A DNA stretch of 64,000 nucleotides from positions 1 to 64,000 of the forward strand of contig NZ_DS264347.1 of the NCBI RefSeq assembly GCF_000153925.1. Direction: 5' to 3'. The notes beneath the pieces were generated by a model that was not told the origin of the DNA, searched no databases, and saw nothing but the letters and a program-made list of their open reading frames with translations. Each line of letters starts with the position of its first letter. Position 1 is the first letter of the stretch. Below, piece by piece: positions 52,801 to 61,670 of this stretch. The position numbers and the translations under genes were made by a program. The DNA is from [Ruminococcus] torques ATCC 27756 (GTDB lineage: Bacteria; Bacillota; Clostridia; Lachnospirales; Lachnospiraceae).

Positions 52801-53503
52801 GCTCTTCACCTCCGAGGAATTTCTTTCCGATCCGGCTTTTACGATAGTCTTCTGCCGTTCCGAAAAATCGGACCGTCTCCTGCAAATGAAGAATATGACT
52901 TGCATTTTCCACTGCAGTTTCTATATCATGAGAGACCATCACAACCGCGATATTTGATTCCTGATTGATCTTTCGGATCAGATCATAAAATTCTCCTGTT
53001 ACGATCGGATCAAGTCCCGTCACAGGTTCATCAAGTAAAAGTAGGCTTTTCGTCGCACAAAGCGCCCTTGCAAGAAGCGCTCTTTGCTGCTGTCCGCCCG
53101 AAAGATCCCGAAAGCATTGGCGCGCCAAATCTGTGATTCCTAACATTTCCATCTTTTCTGCCGCAGCTTCTTTATCTTCTTTCCTATAAAACGGCTTCCA
53201 CCCACGGCCGTTTAATCTTCCCGACAAAACGACTTCATAAACGCTGGCAGGAAATCCTTTTTGCTCTTCATTTTTCTGCGGCAGATATCCGATCTCATTT
53301 TTCTTCAGTCCGTCTCCGTATATGATTTTCCCCCGGTCTGCGCCTTTTAGTCCGAGCAGGCTTTTGACAAGGGTGCTTTTACCTGATCCATTCTCTCCGA
53401 CAATGCAGAGGTAATCTCCCCTTTCAATAGAAAAATTCAATTCTTTTACAACCGTTTGTCCTTCGTAACCGATGGAAACATTTTCACACGTTATCAGCGC
53501 CAT
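52793..53503 (-). CDS. znuC: Zinc ABC transporter ATPase
   Basis: A 236-aa ATPase. Walker A is GENGSGKSTLVKSLLG near residue 37, the signature is DLSGGQQQRALLARAL near 133, and Walker B is LLLLDEPVTGLDP near 155. GYLPQKNE is the Q-loop. It overlaps the binding-protein stop by one base (TGATG) and the permease start by eight, so it is translationally coupled to both. Confidence 0.92.
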   Translation of the reverse strand: MALITCENVSIGYEGQTVVKELNFSIERGDYLCIVGENGSGKSTLVKSLLGLKGADRGKIIYGDGLKKNEIGYLPQKNEEQKGFPASVYEVVLSGRLNGRGWKPFYRKEDKEAAAEKMEMLGITDLARQCFRDLSGGQQQRALLARALCATKSLLLLDEPVTGLDPIVTGEFYDLIRKINQESNIAVVMVSHDIETAVENASHILHLQETVRFFGTAEDYRKSRIGKKFLGGEEHD

Positions 53504-54534
53504 CAGTTCAAAACCTCCTTTAACGTATCTGCGTTCTTTTGCATCATCGTAAGATATGTCTCGCCTTTTTCAAAATCTTCTGCCGAAAGGTTATGGCAGC
53601 TATAAAATATTCTCACTTCCGTACCGGAAGCTTCGGCTACCGCATTTGCAATGTCTGCATTGCTTAACTCCATTTTAAGCACTGCCGGAACGTTCTCGTC
53701 TTTTGCCTTTTCAATCAAAAATACCATTGTCGCCGCGCTCGGCTCTGTATCACCTGCGCATCCCGGAAATGCCGCATAATATTCCAATCCATACTCTTTT
53801 GCAAAATAAAGAAACGGAAAACGATCTCCGAATATTAATAAATTTCTTTTTGACTGTCTCACAACTTCTCGAAACCGCTTATCCAATTGTGCAAGCTCTG
53901 TCTGATATCTATCTGCGTTTTCCTCATACGCCGCTTTATTTTCAGAGTCTTTTTGAATGAGAACTTCTTTGATCTTCTCCACGATCACAGATGCATTGAC
54001 AGGAGACGTCCATACATGTTCGTCAATTTCATGGACAGATCCCTCATGTTCCTCTTCACCGTGCATTTCATGGTGAGAGTCTCCTGCCGGTTCTTTCATT
54101 CCTTCTACATGTTCTTCTTCCTCCGTTTCAACACAATCGAGAAGTCTTATCGAAACCCGGTCTTTATCCGGCATGGAACTTAAAATATCTTCAACCCACA
54201 CATCATTTTCCCCGCCGACATAAATGAACACGTCACTGTTTTCAATAGCGATCATATCTTGCGGCGTCGGCTCATAAGAATGACTTTCCTCCCCGGGTTT
54301 TAAAAGCATTTTTAAGTCTACGCAGTCTCCGGCGATCTCCCTTACAAAATCATACGGAGGAAAAATTGTCGTCACAACACTCAGCCGCCCATTTTCATTT
54401 GTTTTGTTTTGTTCTCTATGCCCCCCGTCTTTATCAGCCGGGTAACCTGCACATCCCTGCACAATAACAGCAAGGCACAGAACGAGAACCGCCGGTCCCC
54501 GTCTGCGCCATATTTTTTTCTTAACATCTTTCAT
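53503..54534 (-). CDS. znuA: Zinc-binding lipoprotein ZnuA
   Basis: A 343-aa substrate-binding lipoprotein. The signal peptide ends in the lipobox VIVQGC. Three His ligands of the cluster A-I fold are seen in EESHSYEP, DEHVWTSP and ILIFGDRFPFLYF region contexts. Between them lies a His/Glu-rich loop (DSHHEMHGEEEHEGSVHEID), the zinc-scavenging loop of ZnuA. Start 54534 (MKDVKKKIW) overlaps the folA end by 14 bases and lacks a good ribosome binding site, so coupling is likely; upstream GTG or TTG starts are alternatives. Confidence 0.9.
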   Translation of the reverse strand: MKDVKKKIWRRRGPAVLVLCLAVIVQGCAGYPADKDGGHREQNKTNENGRLSVVTTIFPPYDFVREIAGDCVDLKMLLKPGEESHSYEPTPQDMIAIENSDVFIYVGGENDVWVEDILSSMPDKDRVSIRLLDCVETEEEEHVEGMKEPAGDSHHEMHGEEEHEGSVHEIDEHVWTSPVNASVIVEKIKEVLIQKDSENKAAYEENADRYQTELAQLDKRFREVVRQSKRNLLIFGDRFPFLYFAKEYGLEYYAAFPGCAGDTEPSAATMVFLIEKAKDENVPAVLKMELSNADIANAVAEASGTEVRIFYSCHNLSAEDFEKGETYLTMMQKNADTLKEVLN

Positions 54535-55009
54535 ATGTTGTAAAACAAAATTCCAGATCAAAACAAGTCTGCTCCTCACTTTCCTGCGTCATCTTCCACT
54601 CGCTCATCTCATCCAAATTCGGGAAATAAGTGTCTGCCTGAAATGCACGATCCACTTTTGTCACATAAATTTTATCACAATACGAAAGCATCATCTTGTA
54701 GACGCTCTCTCCTCCGATAATGTAGATTTGTTCCGTATCATACTTTCCGAGTTCATTCATCAATTCTTCTTCATCGTGAACGATCACCGCACCTTTTGCT
54801 TCATAGTTTCTGTCTCTTGTAAGCACAATATTGATCCTGTTTTTAAGCGGCATCCCATTCGGGAAACTTTCCAGTGTCTTTCGACCCATTACGATAACTT
54901 TACCTGTCGTTGTTTCTCTAAAAAACTTCATATCAGACGGAATACTCACAAGAAGCCTGTTCTTGTATCCGATTCCCCAGTTTTTATCGGCACATACGAT
55001 TGCTCTCAT
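54521..55009 (-). CDS. folA: Dihydrofolate reductase
   Basis: A 162-aa enzyme that regenerates tetrahydrofolate with NADPH. The motifs are WGIGYKNRLLVSIPSDMKFF near residue 8, GKVIVMGRKTLESFPNGMPL near 37 and IIGGESVYKMML near 93. Start 55009 follows AAAGGAG. It lies 23 bases after thyA, the natural partner, since thymidylate synthase oxidises the folate. The znuA gene overlaps its end. Confidence 0.94.
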   Translation of the reverse strand: MRAIVCADKNWGIGYKNRLLVSIPSDMKFFRETTTGKVIVMGRKTLESFPNGMPLKNRINIVLTRDRNYEAKGAVIVHDEEELMNELGKYDTEQIYIIGGESVYKMMLSYCDKIYVTKVDRAFQADTYFPNLDEMSEWKMTQESEEQTCFDLEFCFTTYERC

Positions 55010-55032
55010 ACTCCGCACACTCCTTTCTCTAC

Positions 55033-55881
55033 TCAAACAGCAATCGGAATATTTTTAATCTGCGGATGCGTCTCATAGCGATCCAGTCTGACGTCATCCG
55101 GTGTAAAATCATAAAAGTCTGTAATCTCAGGATTCAGCCAGAACGTCGGCGCCGGAAGCGGTTCTCTGGAAATCAGTTCCTCGATCATCGGAACATGCCT
55201 GTCATAAATGTGCGCATCTGCGATCACATGCACAAACTCTCCTGCTTTCATTCCGCATACTTGTGCAAGCATATGAACGAGAACCGCATACTGACACACA
55301 TTCCAGTTATTTGCCGCAAGAACGTCCTGAGATCTTTGATTTAAAATAGCATTCAGCGTCAATTTCTCACTGTCTTTTTCTTTTGTCACATTGAACGTCA
55401 TACTATATGCACACGGATAAAGATGCATCTCATGCAGGTCATTATGAACATAAATGTTCGTCATGATACGTCTGCTGTACGGATTATTTTTCAGATCAAA
55501 TATGACACGGTCCGTCTGATCCATCCGGCCTTCTTTATACTGATGCTTCACTCCCATTTGATAGCCGTAGGCTTTTCCGATCGACCCTGTCTCATCCGCC
55601 CAACTGTCCCAAATGTGGCTTTTTAATTCATTTACATTATTTGATTTTTTCTGCCAGATCCAAAGCAGCTCGTCCACACAGCTTTTTATCGCTGTACGGC
55701 GCAGTGTCAACGCCGGAAATTCTTTCGATAAATCATATCGGTTCACAACGCCGAATCGTTTGATCGTATATGCAGACGTTCCGTCTTCCCAGACCGGACG
55801 CACTTTTTCTCCTTCTGTGCTCGTACCGTTGTCAATAATATCACGGCACATATCGATAAACACTTTATCTGCGTAACTCAT
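55033..55881 (-). CDS. thyA: Thymidylate synthase
   Basis: A 282-aa enzyme that methylates dUMP to dTMP. The catalytic Cys is in MHLYPCAYSMTFNV near residue 165. The usual PCH triplet reads PCA here, a variant. NQRSQD, IADAHIYDRHVPMIEE and the N-terminal RPVWEDGTSAYTIK are family hallmarks. Start 55881 (MSYADKV) follows AAAGGAG. It heads an operon with folA and znuACB. MarR lies 61 bases upstream on the same strand. Confidence 0.92.
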   Translation of the reverse strand: MSYADKVFIDMCRDIIDNGTSTEGEKVRPVWEDGTSAYTIKRFGVVNRYDLSKEFPALTLRRTAIKSCVDELLWIWQKKSNNVNELKSHIWDSWADETGSIGKAYGYQMGVKHQYKEGRMDQTDRVIFDLKNNPYSRRIMTNIYVHNDLHEMHLYPCAYSMTFNVTKEKDSEKLTLNAILNQRSQDVLAANNWNVCQYAVLVHMLAQVCGMKAGEFVHVIADAHIYDRHVPMIEELISREPLPAPTFWLNPEITDFYDFTPDDVRLDRYETHPQIKNIPIAV

Positions 55882-55942
55882 ATATCTTCTCCTTTTATCA
55901 ATTCCTTTTCCGCTCTTCCGGCTCATTTACTTCCGCCTGTTC

Positions 55943-56383
55943 TCACGGATCTGCAATATTATTCAATATCTTATCCAAATTCTTTCTAAGAGCTTCTGTT
56001 TCCCTCTTTGTCATCCCTCTCGTCAGTTCTCTGTCCAGCTTGCGCCTGTCAGCTTCCATTTTTCTTCTAATATCATAAGCTTTTTCCGTAAGATAAATTA
56101 TCTTTTTTCTTCTGTCGTTTGCATTCGGTACACAGAAAATATATCCTTTTTCATCTAAGCGCTTCAGTATTCCGGTCACAGTCGGATTTTTCAGATTCAG
56201 ATTTTTCTCCACATCTCTCTGACTCACTTCATCTTTACTCGTATGAAACAAATAATCGAGCACCGCGCACTGGGATGATGTGATTCCTATTTTTTTCAAT
56301 CGTTCATTAAGATCTTTTTCATATACATTATTGACCTGTTTTATGATAAAACCGATCGGCAAACTCCGATTTTCCATCTGCAC
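55943..56383 (-). CDS. MarR family transcriptional regulator
   Basis: A 146-aa winged-helix regulator. The HTH lies at residues about 45-100 (SSQCAVLDYLFHTS, VSQRDVEKNLNLKNPTVTGI, LKRLDEKGYIFCVP) and the wing has NANDRRKKIIYLTEKA. There is no His cluster as in the zinc regulator AdcR. Targets are not shown; it lies directly upstream of thyA-folA-znu and may control it or itself. 68 bases separate it from hom. Confidence 0.85.
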   Translation of the reverse strand: MQMENRSLPIGFIIKQVNNVYEKDLNERLKKIGITSSQCAVLDYLFHTSKDEVSQRDVEKNLNLKNPTVTGILKRLDEKGYIFCVPNANDRRKKIIYLTEKAYDIRRKMEADRRKLDRELTRGMTKRETEALRKNLDKILNNIADP

Positions 56384-56451
56384 TCCTTATTCGGACTTTT
56401 TGAAAATTCAACTGCTCCCGCCCGGCATCTAAAATCCGGCGGCAGTTTCTA

Positions 56452-57729
56452 TCAATACTCTCTGATCATGCTGCTCACTTCAAAAATACTTTTCATTTCC
56501 TTCAACTCACAAAGCGCGCTTCCCATATGTTTTTCTTTCACTTTCTCCGTTACGATCACAAGCTCCGCTCTGTCCGTCTTGGCGTTTTTCTGTACGACTC
56601 TTGCAATACTCACCTTATGTTCCCCGAACACCTTCGCGATCTGCGCCAGAACACCCGGGCAGTTTTCAACCTGCATCCTAAGGAAGAATTTATTTTTCAC
56701 ATCTCCGAAATCTTTTACGGCAAGCTGCTGATAACATGTACAGCTTATCCGTCCGCTGCATCCGTATTCAATATTTCTCGCCTCGTCGATCACATCCCCT
56801 ACAACCGCGCTTGCCGTCGGCATCTCTCCTGCGCCTCTTCCGTAGAACATCGCATCGTCCACTGCATCTCCGTGAATAAATACAGCGTTAAAAGAATCTC
56901 TTACAGATGCCAGCGGATGATCTCTCGCGATCATGACCGGGTAAACTCCGACCTCGATTCCTTCCGGCGTATTTCTCGCCACACCAAGCAGCTTGATCAC
57001 GCTGTCAAACTCTTTGGCATAGGCGATATCTGCCGCCGTAATTTTTGTAATTCCTTCCGTATACACATCCGCAAACACGACTCTTGAATGAAATGCAATA
57101 GAAGCCATGATCGCCATCTTCCTTCCGGCGTCAAGACCTTCTACGTCCGCCGTCGGATCTGCTTCCGCATAGCCGAGTTCCTGCGCTTTTTTCAAAGCAT
57201 CCGAAAATTCCATTCCATCCTCAAACATCTTCGTTAAAATATAGTTCGTCGTACCGTTCACGATTCCGAGTATGTCTGTCAGGTCGTTGCCCGCAAGACA
57301 CTGTTTCAGTGGTCGGATGATCGGAATACCACCTGCCACTGCCGCCTCAAACAGAAAATCTTTTCCCGCTGCCTGTGCCGTGTCAAAAATCTCTTTTCCT
57401 TCTTCCGCAATCAGATCTTTATTTGCAGACACAACGTTTTTCCCTGCTTTTAAAGCCTCCAGTATCATCGTTTTCGCCGGTTCGATACCGCCGATTACCT
57501 CAATTACGATCTGAATCTCATCATCTTCTATAATTTCTTTCCAATCATCTGTAAGAAGCGTCTCATCGACTCCTTCTCTTTTCTTATTCTTATTATGGAC
57601 AAGAATCTTTTTAATCTCAAGCTGCGCACCGATCGTCTTATCCATCGTCTCCGCCCTCTTACGAAGAAGCTTGTACACACCCATTCCGACAGTTCCAAGT
57701 CCGAGAAGTCCTACTTGTATTTTACGCAT
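56452..57729 (-). CDS. hom: Homoserine dehydrogenase
   Basis: A 425-aa NAD(P)-dependent enzyme at the branch point from aspartate semialdehyde to threonine and methionine. Rossmann GLLGLGTVGMGVYKLL starts near residue 8; the substrate region holds GIVNGTTNYILTKM and GYAEADPTADVEGLDAGRK near 180-215. The C-terminal ACT domain (FLRMQVENCPGVLAQIAKVF) gives feedback control. GGTGAGG precedes the ATG. It is monocistronic. It competes with dapA for the same semialdehyde. Confidence 0.95.
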   Translation of the reverse strand: MRKIQVGLLGLGTVGMGVYKLLRKRAETMDKTIGAQLEIKKILVHNKNKKREGVDETLLTDDWKEIIEDDEIQIVIEVIGGIEPAKTMILEALKAGKNVVSANKDLIAEEGKEIFDTAQAAGKDFLFEAAVAGGIPIIRPLKQCLAGNDLTDILGIVNGTTNYILTKMFEDGMEFSDALKKAQELGYAEADPTADVEGLDAGRKMAIMASIAFHSRVVFADVYTEGITKITAADIAYAKEFDSVIKLLGVARNTPEGIEVGVYPVMIARDHPLASVRDSFNAVFIHGDAVDDAMFYGRGAGEMPTASAVVGDVIDEARNIEYGCSGRISCTCYQQLAVKDFGDVKNKFFLRMQVENCPGVLAQIAKVFGEHKVSIARVVQKNAKTDRAELVIVTEKVKEKHMGSALCELKEMKSIFEVSSMIREY

Positions 57730-57861
57730 ATCGAAACCTCACCTTTTCTTTCCGTTCTTTTATAAATCTAATCTCTGAGATACATGTTATTTATTATACT
57801 TTGAAAAAAACAAATTGTAAAAGACTTTTTAACGTATATCATCTATTATATAGTATAAAAT

Positions 57862-57902
57862 AAAAAGCACTCGCATCTCATCTGAGATATCAAGTGCTTT
57901 TT
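57862..57902 (-). terminator. Terminator of tRNA-Gly
   Basis: AAAAAGCACT pairs with AGTGCTTTTT at the two ends; on the minus strand TTTTTATTTTA follows the tRNA by a few bases. Confidence 0.85.
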
Positions 57903-57905
57903 AAG

Positions 57906-57978
57906 AGCGACAGACGGGGTTCGAACCCGCGACCCCGACCTTGGCAAGGTCGTACTCTACCAGCTGAGCCACTGTCGC
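57906..57978 (-). tRNA. trnG: tRNA-Gly (GCC)
   Basis: On the minus strand the acceptor GCGACAG pairs with CTGTCGC and discriminator T follows. The anticodon stem CGACC/GGTCG holds the loop TTGCCAA, giving anticodon GCC. The D-arm has GGCTCAGCTGGTAGAG and the T-arm GGTTCGAACCC. The 3' CCA is not encoded. A single tRNA gene with its own promoter and terminator. Confidence 0.95.
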
Positions 57979-58011
57979 ATTTTCTCCGTTCCGTTGACCG
58001 GAACAATACAT

Positions 58012-58040
58012 ACTATACTACGCACAAAGAGAAATGTCAA
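58012..58040 (-). promoter_or_regulatory. Sigma-A promoter of tRNA-Gly
   Basis: On the minus strand TTGACA (58040-58035), 17 bases, TATAGT (58017-58012). Confidence 0.8.
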
Positions 58041-58157
58041 CACCTTTTTTTATTTTTTTATCATAAATTGCATTCATGGATTGTATTCCAAAAATTCTCA
58101 AAACTTTTTTATTTTCTCATTACTTTTAAAGAGTTTTCAGCTCCATATATTTTCGCA

Positions 58158-58186
58158 TTGCACCTCACCCACTTCGATGCTATACT
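58158..58186 (+). promoter_or_regulatory. Sigma-A promoter of the HicB-like gene
   Basis: TTGCAC (58158-58163), a 17-base spacer and TATACT (58181-58186), followed by a leader of about 35 bases with AAAGGAG. Confidence 0.7.
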
Positions 58187-58226
58187 TTTTATGTATTTGT
58201 ATTACTCAGAAAGGAGTCCTATCATT

Positions 58227-58505
58227 ATGAAATTTATATATCCTGCGGTCTTCCGCAAAAACGAAAGCGGCGGGTACGATGCATATTTCCCGGATCTTGA
58301 ATGCTGCGAAGCATCGGGAGATACTCTCGACGATGCAATCGACAATGCAAATGAAGCCGCCCGCAACTGGATCATGGTAGAATTTGAAGAAGAAAATCCT
58401 GTCTTCCCATATATTTCAGATATCAATGATATTGAAACAGAGGCGGGCGATATCGTTCGGAATATCTCGGTAAACATCCGGTTCTATGAAGGCTGGGATG
58501 AATAA
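58227..58505 (+). CDS. HicB-like protein without HicA partner
   Basis: A 92-aa protein of the HicB fold: KFIYPAVFRKNESGGYDAYFPDLECCEASGDTLDDAIDNANEAARNW shows the strands and helix of that family (described by position: residues 2-48). No C-terminal DNA-binding domain is visible; the tail ends IRFYEGWDE. HicB antitoxins normally follow or precede a small HicA toxin; none is seen in the 140 bases before or 120 after. Start 58227 is chosen for AAAGGAG; the frame is open upstream across the tRNA. It probably acts alone in another role. Confidence 0.75.
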   Translation: MKFIYPAVFRKNESGGYDAYFPDLECCEASGDTLDDAIDNANEAARNWIMVEFEEENPVFPYISDINDIETEAGDIVRNISVNIRFYEGWDE

Positions 58506-58553
58506 AGACGCATCCGGCGATATACGCTGAAATTCGTTTAGCTATAATAAAAT

Positions 58554-58630
58554 AAAACCTCACTGCAAAAACGTACCGGGCTTTGATCTGACTTTTTCAA
58601 AGCAGTACAGTTAAGGCAGTGAGGTTTTTA
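58554..58630. terminator. Bidirectional terminator between hicB-like gene and aspS
   Basis: AAAACCTCACTGC (58554-58566) pairs perfectly with GCAGTGAGGTTTT (58616-58628) around a long loop that has its own CTTTGA/TCAAAG stem. T-tracts exist on both sides, so it can serve both converging genes. Confidence 0.8.
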
Positions 58631-58633
58631 TTC

Positions 58634-60428
58634 TTATTTTTCTGTTTCGGCTGTTGTTTCAAGACCAAGTTCATTCAGCTGTTTTACATCAACGACACTT
58701 GGCGCTTCCGTCATAAGGCAAGACGCATCTTTCACTTTCGGGAATGCGATCACATCACGAATGCTGTCCTGTTTTGCCATAAGCATAACGAGACGATCCA
58801 AACCGTAAGCAAGTCCTGCATGAGGCGGAACTCCATATTTAAACGCATCAAGAAGGAATCCAAACTGGCTGTATGCCTGCTCTTTTGTAAAGCCGAGCAC
58901 TTCAAACATCTTCTCCTGAATATCATCCTGGAAGATTCGGACGCTTCCTCCTCCGATCTCATTTCCGTTCAAAACGATATCATATGCTTTTGCGCGCACT
59001 TTTCCCGGATCGCTGTCGATCAGCGGAAGATCTTCCTCCATCGGCATCGTAAACGGATGATGCATTGCCACATAGCGGTTCTGCTCTTCACTCCACTCAA
59101 GAAGAGGGAACTCTGTGATCCATACAAATCGGAATTCATTTTTATCAAGCAGTTCAAGCTGTTTTGCCAGTTCCACACGAAGCGCTCCGAGGCTGTCCCA
59201 CACAACCTTGTTCTTATCTGCCGCAAAAAGCAGTAAATCACCGGCTTCTGCTCCCATCGCCTTGATCAGCGCATCCATCTCTTCTTCCGTCATAAATTTT
59301 GCAAAGGAAGATTTTATACTTCCGTCTTCCTGGATCGCAATATAAGCGAGTCCTTTTGCGCCGTAATCTTTCACAAATGCCGTCAGTTTATCAATCTTCT
59401 TTCTCGGCATCCCGCCCTGACCTTTCGCGTTGATACCGCGTACACTTCCGCCATTTTCGACTGCTCCGGTAAATACGGAAAAGCCGCAGTTTTTCACGAC
59501 GTCTGTCACATCTGTAAGTTCCATGCCAAAACGAAGATCGGGCTTATCCGAACCGAAACGATCCATCGCTTCCTGCCATGTCATTCTCTGGATCGGAAGC
59601 GGTACATCTACGCCGAGAACTTCTTTAAATACTCTCGCAAGATAACGTTCATTTACATCGATCACTTCATCTACATCGACAAAAGAAAGTTCCATGTCGA
59701 TCTGTGTAAATTCCGGCTGTCTGTCCGCACGGAGATCTTCGTCACGAAAACATCTTGCAATCTGAATATACCGGTCAAATCCCGAACACATCAAAAGTTG
59801 TTTATAAAGCTGCGGCGACTGCGGAAGTCCGTAAAAACTTCCCGGATGCACGCGGCTTGGCACTAAATAATCTCTCGCGCCTTCCGGCGTACTTTTTCCG
59901 AGTACCGGCGTCTCTACCTCAAGAAATCCTTCCTCTGAGAAAAACTGTCTTGTCAATGTCATCACTTGACTTTTCATCATCAGATTTCTCTGAAGATCGG
60001 CTCTTCTAAGGTCAAGATAGCGATATTTCAAACGAACTTCTTCTTTTGTCTTAGAGTTTTCCTCAATCGGAAACGGCGGTGTCAAAGCCTCTGAAAGAAT
60101 TCTGAGTTCACTTGGGATAACCTCGATCTCCCCTGTCGCAATCTTATCGTTTACAGCGCCGGAACGCATTGCCACCTCTCCGACGATCGCAACGACATAT
60201 TCGGAACGAAGTCCTGCTGCCTTCTCGATCAGCGCCGCATCTGTCTTGCCTTCTTCACATACGACCTGAATGATTCCCGAACGATCACGCACATCTACAA
60301 ACACAAGCCCGCCTTTATTTCTGTTCTTTTGAACCCATCCCATAATGGTCACTTTTTTCACCTGCGTTTGCCGCAGATAATTCTCCACATCTGTGAGTTC
60401 TCTTAAGTCCCTGCATTGATTCAGCCAT
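58634..60428 (-). CDS. aspS: Aspartyl-tRNA synthetase, N-terminus shifted by one base
   Basis: A class II synthetase that charges tRNA-Asp. The open frame (58634-60388) holds the whole enzyme from residue about 12, with motif [18 protein letters not shown], the bacterial insertion domain ([17 protein letters not shown]) and motif [15 protein letters not shown]. The normal start, [16 protein letters not shown], lies in another frame at 60428 after GGAGGTG. One A too many in the run at 60353-60358 breaks the link. Removing it restores a complete, normal protein of about 597 residues. An essential gene is unlikely to be broken, so a sequence error is suspected. It overlaps the hisS end by 8 bases. 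Confidence 0.92.
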
Positions 60429-61670
60429 TGTACACCTCCGTAATATCTGTATATCCCTGTTCTGCAAGCTGTTCCTTTTGGAACTTCTTGTTTTTCTTCA
60501 TATTTACTATCATAACCTGTCTGCCTGCTTCCCGCTCTTTGCGCGCTTCTTCAAGCACCTCCAGAAGTTTCTCCTGCGGAAGTTTTTTCTCGATCAGAAA
60601 CGCTTTTTTCGGTTTGCTCGTCGGCACTTCGTATCCCCGTTCCAACAGCAGCATGACGATCCGCTCAAACCCGATGGAAAATCCAACTGCCGGCGTATCC
60701 TGTCCCGTAAATTTTCCGATCATCTTATCATAACGTCCGCCTCCGCCGACGCTTCCGCCGAATTCATCCATGGAAATCTCAAAGATTGTTCCTGTATAAT
60801 AAGACATTCCCCGCACAAGCGTCGGGTCAAAACTCATCTTAAATTCAGCTTCTTTCTGACTCTCCACACTCGTGATGATCATTTCCAGTGAATCCGCCGC
60901 CTCAGGCGCAAGATAGCCTTGTAATTTCTCTTTACAGAGACGGACGCCTTCCACATCATTCGTGATCTCTTCAAAAAGAGCGAGATATTTTTCCACCGAT
61001 TCTTCCGCATATCCGTTTCCTTTCAGCTCTGCCGCCACGCCGTCCAATCCGATCTTGTCCATCTTATCGAGCGTTATAAACACACTGTCATAATCTTCCT
61101 CTTTGAATCCGCTGTATGCAGCCATCGCCTTTAAGAAACGGCGGTCATTAATACGGATCGTAAAGTTTTTAAAATCCAATTTTCCAAGCAGCGCCGTTGT
61201 GGCAAGGATCAGTTCGATCTCTGCCAGATTCGACGGTTCTCCGAGAATATCGATATCGCACTGCATGAACTGACGAAAACGTCCTCTCTGCGGACGATCC
61301 GCTCTCCACACATTTCCCATCTGAAGTGCCTTAAACGGAGACGGCAGTTCATTCGCATGATTTGCATAGTATCTTGAGAGAGGAACAGTCAGGTCGTAAC
61401 GAAGTCCTCCGTCCACGAGATCTGCCTCTTCTTTCGCTGTATCAAGTTTTAGCTTCTCCCCTCTTTTAAAATCTTAAAAATAAGTTTTTCATTATCTCCG
61501 CCCTGCTTACTGCATAAGTTCTCGATATGTTCCACACACGGAGTTTCCATAGAGGAAAACCCAAATGTTTTATATGTCTCTTTGATAAGACCGATAACAT
61601 AATCCCGAACTTCCATTTCCGCCGGCATCATGTCTTTCATGCCTGTAACCGGTTTCTTTTTCAGCGCCAT
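60421..61670 (-). pseudogene. hisS: Histidyl-tRNA synthetase, one-base frameshift
   Basis: The two parts, 61449-61670 and 60421-about 61460, read as one class II synthetase of about 416 aa if one A is added to the A-run at 61464-61467. The first part has MALKKKPVTGMKDMMPAEMEV and ETPCVEHIENL, the second has LRYDLTVPLSRYYANH, motif 2 RADRPQRGRFRQFMQCDIDILG (residues described as a block) and GGSVGGGGRYDKM. As printed, the protein stops at residue 73, between motif 1 and motif 2. Loss would be lethal unless a second copy exists, so an assembly error is likely. Order hemZ-hisS-aspS with overlaps. Confidence 0.9.

Noticed and set aside
55943-56383. MarR as an AdcR-type zinc regulator of the downstream znu genes
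   Set aside because: The protein lacks the His-rich zinc ligands of AdcR, and no palindromic zinc box was found before thyA. Position alone is not enough.
60421-61670. hisS as a genuine pseudogene
   Set aside because: A single-base shift in an A-run with all motifs intact, next to a similarly shifted aspS, is better explained by sequence error.
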